Shown: one piece after another, positions 45,901-49,275 of the stretch
Numbering within the stretch: position 1 is the stretch's first letter
How the letters are laid out: each line of letters opens with the position of its first letter
NCBI GenBank assembly: GCA_003989075.1
Contig: RXIX01000013.1
Span: 1-49,275 of the forward strand
Source: Candidatus Competibacteraceae bacterium
GTDB lineage: Bacteria > Pseudomonadota > Gammaproteobacteria > Competibacterales > Competibacteraceae
Length of the DNA stretch: 49,275 nt
Direction: 5' to 3'
Notes under the pieces: model-generated
Databases searched by the model: none
What the model saw: the letters and a program-made list of their open reading frames with translations, nothing else
What the model was told of the DNA's origin: nothing
Program-made: the position numbers and the translations under genes

Positions 45901-48126
45901 CAGCCGGCCTATCTGACCGTGGCCGCCGTCGATGAGGGCATTCTGCAACTGACCGATTTCAACAGCCCCGACCCGGTGAGCTATTTCCTCGGCAAGCGCC
46001 GCCTGGGCGTGCAACTGCTTGACCTGTACGGCAAGCTGATCGAGAGCAACGGTCGCCCCGGCCAGCTCAAGGTCGGTGGCGATGCCGAAAGCCGCCAGCT
46101 CGATGCCTCGGGGCTGCGCACGGTCAAGACCCTGGCGCTGTTCTCGGGACCGGTGGCGCTGGATGCTCAGGGTCAGGCGCGCATCCCGCTGACGCTGCCC
46201 GATTTCAATGGCCAGTTGCGGCTGATGGCGGTAGCCTGGGATCGCAATCGCCTGGGCCGTGCCGAAGCTGCGCCGCTGGTGCGCGATCCACTGGTGGCGC
46301 GTCTTTATCTGCCGCGCATCCTGGCGCCGGAGGATGAAAGCCGCGTGACCGTGACGGTGCAGAATCTGAACGCCGCACCCGGCGATTATCAGGTGCGCCT
46401 GCAGGGCAGCGGCGCGGTGCGGGTCGATGCACCGGCTGAATTCACCTTCAGCGTTGCCGCTGACAGCGCCCCGGCCGCCATGCGTCAGGTTTTCACCCTG
46501 CGCGGCCAGCAGCCGGGCGCCGGGCAGTTGCAGTTGCAGGTTGACGGCCCACAGGGTTTCAGCCTGCGCCACGATGCCGATATCAGCGTGCGTCCGGCGC
46601 AGGCTCTGAGCAGCCAGCGCAGTGCACAGCGCCTGAATCCGGGTGAAAGTCTGCGCCTTGATGCGGCACGCCTGGCCAGTTTTGTACCCGGCACCGGTGC
46701 GCTGCGGCTGAGCGTGGCCAGCCGGCCCAATCTCGATGTGCCGGCGCTGCTCGCCCAGCTCGACCGTTATCCCTATGGCTGTTTGGAGCAGACCACCAGC
46801 CGCGCCCTGCCGCTGCTGTATTTCAATCAGGTCGCCCAGGCCTGGGTCGGGCAGCAGGCGACCGAGGCCGGGCTGCGGGCGCGGGTGCAGGAGGCAATTA
46901 CCCGCATTCTCACCCTGCAGGATGCCGGCGGCGGCTTTGGTCTGTGGAATGCGGACAGCAGTATCGACACCTGGCTGTCGGCCTATGCCATGGATTTCCT
47001 GGTGCGCGCCCGCGAAGAGCGCTATCTGGTGCCGGACAATGCCTATCAGAGCGGACTCAAGTATCTGCAGGAGCAGGTCAACGCCGGCGATTTCGATCCC
47101 GAGCCGCTGAGCTGGCGCGCCTATAGCCTGTATGTGCTGGCGCGGGCGCAGAAGGCCGCCATCGGTGATCTGCGCTATCTGCACGATCAGTATCTGCGCA
47201 AGTTGCCGACTGCATTGGCGCAGGCGCAATTGGGTGCGGCGCTGGCCCGTTATGGTGAACTGGGCCGGGCGCGGGAGGCGTTCAACGCGGCATTGGAGCG
47301 CGGCGAGCGGGAGCGGGCTGTGGTGCATGATTACGGCAGCACGCTGCGCGACCGGGCGGCGCTGCTGACGCTGCTGACCGAATCGGGATTGCTGGCGGAA
47401 CGGGTGCCAGGTTTGACCGAGGACTTAACTGCCAGCTTCAATGCCCGCCGCTACACCAGTACTCAGGAACAGGCTTGGCTGCTGCTGGCGGCGCGCAGTC
47501 TGTTCGGACAGGCCGGCAGTCTGCGCGTGGCGGTGAATGATCAGGTGCGCAACAGTGATCCGCTGTATCTGGCGCCGGATGCCGCGACTCTGGCCACGGG
47601 TCTGTATCTGGTCAATCAGGGCGATCAGCCGGCCTGGACGACGCTGGATCTGAGCGGTGTGCCCAGTGCCATTCAGGCGCCGGCGCAGGAGGGTTTCCGC
47701 ATCAGCCGCCGCTATTACAGTCGCTCCGGTCAGCCGGTGGACCCGGCGCAACTGCGCCAGAATGATCTGGTGGTGGTGGTGATCAGTGGCGAGGCGCAGG
47801 GCAGCGAAGGCCAGCAGGCGCTGGTGGTGGATCTGTTGCCGGCGGGGCTGGAAATCGAGAATGCGCGCTTGGCGCATAACGCTTCGACCGGTGAGTTGCC
47901 TTGGCTGGGTGAGTTGAGCACGGCGCTGCATACCGAGAGCCGCGATGATCGTTTTGTTGCCGCGCTGGATATTGAGGCGGGCGAGAAGCGCAGCTTTACC
48001 CTTGCCTATCTGGCGCGGGCGGTAACACCGGGCCGTTATCAGCAGCCGGCGGTGTTCGTTGAGGATATGTATAAGCCCTGGCAGTTTGGGCGCGGCGCGA
48101 TGGGCGTGGTGCAGATCAGCGAGTGA
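42910..48126 (+). CDS. Periplasmic alpha-2-macroglobulin with thioester motif
   Basis: Bacterial alpha-2-macroglobulins trap attacking proteases in the periplasm. This one has 1738 aa from ATG 42910, which follows AGGAG by six bases. It has a signal peptide (RRSLLYPLLLLALLLSG, then RVHA) without a lipobox Cys, so it looks soluble rather than membrane-anchored. Residues about 25-170 resemble TPR-type helical hairpins (NWPSAIERYETALATG; RALFRLGELYDQAKNSRQAL). A series of macroglobulin domains follows, with the MG2-type phrase FLYTERGIYRPGETV, and VDEGILQLTDF. The complement-like domain has the thioester YPYGCLEQTTSRALP (Cys near residue 1291, CLEQ) and GGFGLWNADSSIDTWLSAY. The usual partner pbpC is not next to it. 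It is the first plus-strand gene after the direction switch. Confidence 0.95.
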   Translation: MRRSLLYPLLLLALLLSGRVHALDDVPQAIAAAQYLQLIRDGRDPAGRSIAILRQQAEQLAQQQNWPSAIERYETALATGQAPALLWLDLSQAWQRRLQSTTDSTLQQQARQRAQQAAWNGLEAARAPFERARALFRLGELYDQAKNSRQALAAFREGLDLEDEPRIAKRYQELAAALAFQIKGVEVDSDSATPKICLNFSDDLSRDRRVHYEDYLLIQPAISAVVSASEQKLCIEGVRHGQSYTLTTRPGIPAANGDQTRTGQEFTAKVEDREPTLGFRGATYVLPRSGGQQLPLTSVNVDKARLRVLRINDRNLLHEIEKRRITQLLDGYDLNAIAQRSGEQVWIGTLSLNSAERNQDVTTGIPIEQILPNPQPGIYIVAAEPAGADADDYENRATQWLIVSDIGLFTLRGSDGLHVFARSLASAQPLAGIELRLYANNNSELGKVVTDRQGYARLDPGLLRGAGGREPAALMAFGKDDYNMLDLTRPAFDLSDRGVEGRAAPGATDAFLYTERGIYRPGETVQLMALLRDSRGYAAGQTPLSLKVFRPDTVEIAAPRPGTPALGGYPAQLPLPANARTGTWTVKAYTDPAGDPVGQVEFQVEDFIPQQLKLELKTAASVLRPGEPALVDLDGRFLYGAPAASLKAEAEVVLREDPNPYPAFPGYRFGLAQERWNAQRFPLALAGTDAQGKAQAQLSLNEIPDTTRPLLARLRVSLFEPGGRPVTRSLDLPYRPRPFAIGIKPRFSDEGVRIGQEAAFDVLAVDAFGQPQAHSGLRAELVREEYQYYWYHDEGRWNYKLVIRDSTPLRSQALDLNAGAATPISQRGLDWGRYRLDVLDPASGVASSLRFTVGWFDKPGDDDTPDQLKVTLDQPRYQIGDTARVFIRAPFAGEVLLNVVGDRLWLSRTVSIPAEGTTVDLPIPAEWGPGVYIAATAFRPAATSANTPRGPGRAIGVAWLGLDPAARTLNVALEAPAEWTPRQTVELPVRVSGLEAGQPAYLTVAAVDEGILQLTDFNSPDPVSYFLGKRRLGVQLLDLYGKLIESNGRPGQLKVGGDAESRQLDASGLRTVKTLALFSGPVALDAQGQARIPLTLPDFNGQLRLMAVAWDRNRLGRAEAAPLVRDPLVARLYLPRILAPEDESRVTVTVQNLNAAPGDYQVRLQGSGAVRVDAPAEFTFSVAADSAPAAMRQVFTLRGQQPGAGQLQLQVDGPQGFSLRHDADISVRPAQALSSQRSAQRLNPGESLRLDAARLASFVPGTGALRLSVASRPNLDVPALLAQLDRYPYGCLEQTTSRALPLLYFNQVAQAWVGQQATEAGLRARVQEAITRILTLQDAGGGFGLWNADSSIDTWLSAYAMDFLVRAREERYLVPDNAYQSGLKYLQEQVNAGDFDPEPLSWRAYSLYVLARAQKAAIGDLRYLHDQYLRKLPTALAQAQLGAALARYGELGRAREAFNAALERGERERAVVHDYGSTLRDRAALLTLLTESGLLAERVPGLTEDLTASFNARRYTSTQEQAWLLLAARSLFGQAGSLRVAVNDQVRNSDPLYLAPDAATLATGLYLVNQGDQPAWTTLDLSGVPSAIQAPAQEGFRISRRYYSRSGQPVDPAQLRQNDLVVVVISGEAQGSEGQQALVVDLLPAGLEIENARLAHNASTGELPWLGELSTALHTESRDDRFVAALDIEAGEKRSFTLAYLARAVTPGRYQQPAVFVEDMYKPWQFGRGAMGVVQISE

Positions 48127-48141
48127 TGTCAGGCCCGCTTG

Positions 48142-48175
48142 CCTGATGGGCCTCGGCCATGCGTGAGGCATCAGG
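48142..48175 (+). terminator. Possible terminator of the alpha-2-macroglobulin gene
   Basis: CCTGATGGGCCTC (48142-48154) pairs with GAGGCATCAGG (48165-48175) apart from a two-base bulge. It lies 15 bases after the stop, but no T-run follows, so its role as terminator is unsure. Confidence 0.4.
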
Positions 48176-48209
48176 GTAGTGCTTCAACCGACATCAAATG
48201 ACTTCGCAG

Positions 48210-48288
48210 GTAGGGTGGATAAGGCGCTTGCGCCGCATCCACCAACCCTTGCCCAAGAAGGTGGATGCGCTTCGCTTATCCACCCTAC
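48210..48288. repeat. Large inverted repeat, GTAGGGTGGATAAG type
   Basis: The left arm GTAGGGTGGATAAGGCGC (48210 onward, to 48243) and the right arm ending GCGCTTCGCTTATCCACCC-TAC (48260-48288) are near-complementary over about 30 bases, with a 16-base centre. Sequences of this kind (GTAGGGTGGATAAGCG...) occur as dispersed repeats in many proteobacterial genomes. It marks the right flank of the alpha-2-macroglobulin gene. Confidence 0.75.
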
Positions 48289-48327
48289 TCCATCCGTCAA
48301 TTTAATCGGGTTGCAGCAGGAGATATT

Positions 48328-48417
48328 CGGGATATGCCGCGCTGGGGCCTTGTTTCAATTTGAAATAGGGTTGCAGCGCGGTATTTCATTTTGCAACCGC
48401 GCCGATTTCATATCCCG
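48328..48417. repeat. Nested inverted-repeat structure
   Basis: Outer arms CGGGATATG (48328-48336) and CATATCCCG (48409-48417) enclose further pairs: CCGCGCT with AGCGCGG, and GGTTGCA with TGCAACC, which compete with GCGCGGT/ACCGCGC. The segment could fold into alternative structures. It may be a small non-coding RNA, a MITE-like repeat or a regulatory element before the methyltransferase gene. Confidence 0.5.
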
Positions 48418-48563
48418 TGCGGCGGTCGCCATGCAGGGTGTTTCCAGGCGACCAACCCTTTGATGTTTTGCGCTTTTACAATAGGGTCGGCATCAGTACG
48501 CTGCTTGGCATGGGAAGTGTTCTTGTTTTAATTCCGTCCAACTTTGATGAGTGCTGTGCTGTC

Positions 48564-48737
48564 ATGCCTGCGCTACCGCCGATCCCGCCTGCTGTTCCGC
48601 CGCCGCTGTCGGCATCGCCCGAACAGCTTATCGAGGAGCGCCGTGAGCAGGAGCGATTGCTGCGCATGATTGATGCGCTAATCCTCGCTTATCGCCAGCC
48701 TGTGGTGACTGTTATCATGGAGCGGAACCTGAAGTAG
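48564..48737 (+). CDS. Doubtful 57-aa ORF upstream of mod
   Basis: ATG 48564 opens a 57-codon frame: a Pro-rich start (MPALPPIPPAVPPPLSASPE), then a charged helix-like part (QLIEERREQERLLRMIDALI) and an end VVTVIMERNLK. No clear ribosome site is visible. A longer in-frame start at 48417 gives 106 aa but includes sequence that looks like the repeat region. It ends 48 bases before the methyltransferase ATG on the same strand, so it could be a small partner protein or a chance frame. I do not recognise it. Confidence 0.35.
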   Translation: MPALPPIPPAVPPPLSASPEQLIEERREQERLLRMIDALILAYRQPVVTVIMERNLK

Positions 48738-48785
48738 TTCATCCGACGCGCTCCATATACGGGAACAATCAAACAAAGGAATCCC

Positions 48786-49275
48786 ATGCCGCTTTTACAT
48801 TGGTTGACGCGCGAGGAGGATATTCATCGCGCCGCCCATGCACCCTATCGCCTTCTCGAAGCAGCACCTTTGTCCCACGGCGACCGCGACACCGGCAATA
48901 TGCTCATTCAGGGCGATAATCTGGACGCACTGAAAGCCCTGCTTCCCTACTATGCCGGAAAAGTGAAGTGCATCTACATTGATCCGCCCTATAACACTCG
49001 CAGCGCTTTTGAGCATTACGACGATAATCTGGAACACAGCCAATGGCTGGCGATGATGTATCCGCGCCTTGAGCTTTTGCGCAAATTGTTATCCGAGGAC
49101 GGGAGTATCTGGGTTTCAATTGACGATAACGAGGGGCATTATCTCAAGGTCATTATGGATGAGATTTTCGGGAGGAAAAACTTTGTCTCTAACATAATTT
49201 GGGAAAAGGCGGATTCCCAACGAAATTCCGCGAAACAATTCTCATCGGACCATGACCATATTTTAGTGTATTCCA
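48786..49275 (+). CDS. mod: Type III-like DNA adenine methyltransferase (Mod), N-terminal part
   Basis: The gene starts at ATG 48786 (AAAGGA five bases upstream) and runs off the window after 163 codons. It begins with a target or linker segment, then GNMLIQGDNLDALKALLP and the catalytic motif IDPPYNTRSAF (DPPY at 66-69), DGSIWVSIDDNEGHYLK and ENF-like KNFVSNIIWEK, and SSDHDHILVYS. This order (DPPY before the SAM-binding FxGxG) is that of beta-class N6-adenine methyltransferases such as type III Mod. A restriction partner (Res) would be expected to its right, outside the window. It probably opens an accessory restriction-modification locus; GC content here is lower than in the neighbouring core genes. 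Confidence 0.92.
   Translation, partial: MPLLHWLTREEDIHRAAHAPYRLLEAAPLSHGDRDTGNMLIQGDNLDALKALLPYYAGKVKCIYIDPPYNTRSAFEHYDDNLEHSQWLAMMYPRLELLRKLLSEDGSIWVSIDDNEGHYLKVIMDEIFGRKNFVSNIIWEKADSQRNSAKQFSSDHDHILVYS

Noticed and set aside
44242..47328. A 1028-codon open frame on the minus strand opposite the alpha-2-macroglobulin gene
   Set aside because: The plus-strand gene has clear domains, signal peptide and ribosome site. The opposite frame is Gln/His/Arg-rich without domains, a usual side effect of high GC codon bias.
48176..48420. A CRISPR array in the repeat-rich region after the alpha-2-macroglobulin gene
   Set aside because: There are two inverted-repeat structures but no regularly spaced direct repeats with spacers and no cas genes.

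Overview
The window reads as chromosome of a GC-rich gammaproteobacterium. The gene families (RppH-PtsP pair, large single-chain PurL, RhlE, ClpB behind a sigma32-type promoter, gsp-type type II secretion, RmlACD, GalU) all fit that class. A lineage near the purple-sulfur/Competibacter-like groups is possible, but that is a guess from style, not proof. Every gene from 301 to 42309 lies on the minus strand. The direction flips in a gene-free stretch at about 42.3-42.9 kb, and everything after that is on the plus strand.

Layout, right to left along transcription of the minus block: rppH-ptsP (41.6-42.3, 39.3-41.5 kb); purL; clpB with a heat-shock promoter and a clean terminator; galU with its own terminator; a MaoC-Pta fusion coupled to ackA; glmS with a terminator; rhlE; then a compact run rmlA-rmlC-rmlD-gspE-F-G-H-I-J-K-L-M-C-D (25.0 to 12.1 kb) with overlaps or gaps of a few bases almost throughout. 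So dTDP-rhamnose enzymes and a full type II secretion system probably share a transcript. rmlB is not in the window.

Below gspD come four genes for exported proteins: an unknown 347-aa protein with its own promoter and terminator, an FG-GAP/VCBS-like protein, a parvulin-type PPIase and a small 161-aa protein. Next are a TPR/SPINDLY-type (GT41) glycosyltransferase, an ABC-2 polysaccharide exporter (Wzm/Wzt), a two-domain GT2-GT4 glycosyltransferase and a small coiled-coil protein. The last four genes (about 0.3-5.1 kb) and the first 300 bases are visibly AT-rich compared with the rest, as often seen in acquired surface-glycan loci. Sugar supply (GlmS, GalU, RmlACD), glycan export and protein secretion therefore lie close together and could serve one cell-surface programme; that is inference.

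The direction switch at 42.3-42.9 kb holds an unexplained plus-strand terminator-like hairpin. It also holds a 240-base, hairpin-rich segment ending in what looks like the right end of an IS200/IS605-type (TnpB) element, that is, an orphan omega-RNA-like remnant without a tnpB gene. It sits directly upstream of a large periplasmic alpha-2-macroglobulin gene (42.9-48.1 kb). After that gene come two inverted-repeat structures, a doubtful short ORF and the start of a type III-like DNA adenine methyltransferase (Mod), cut by the window end, which probably opens an accessory restriction-modification locus. No tRNA, rRNA, CRISPR array or intact transposase was seen.
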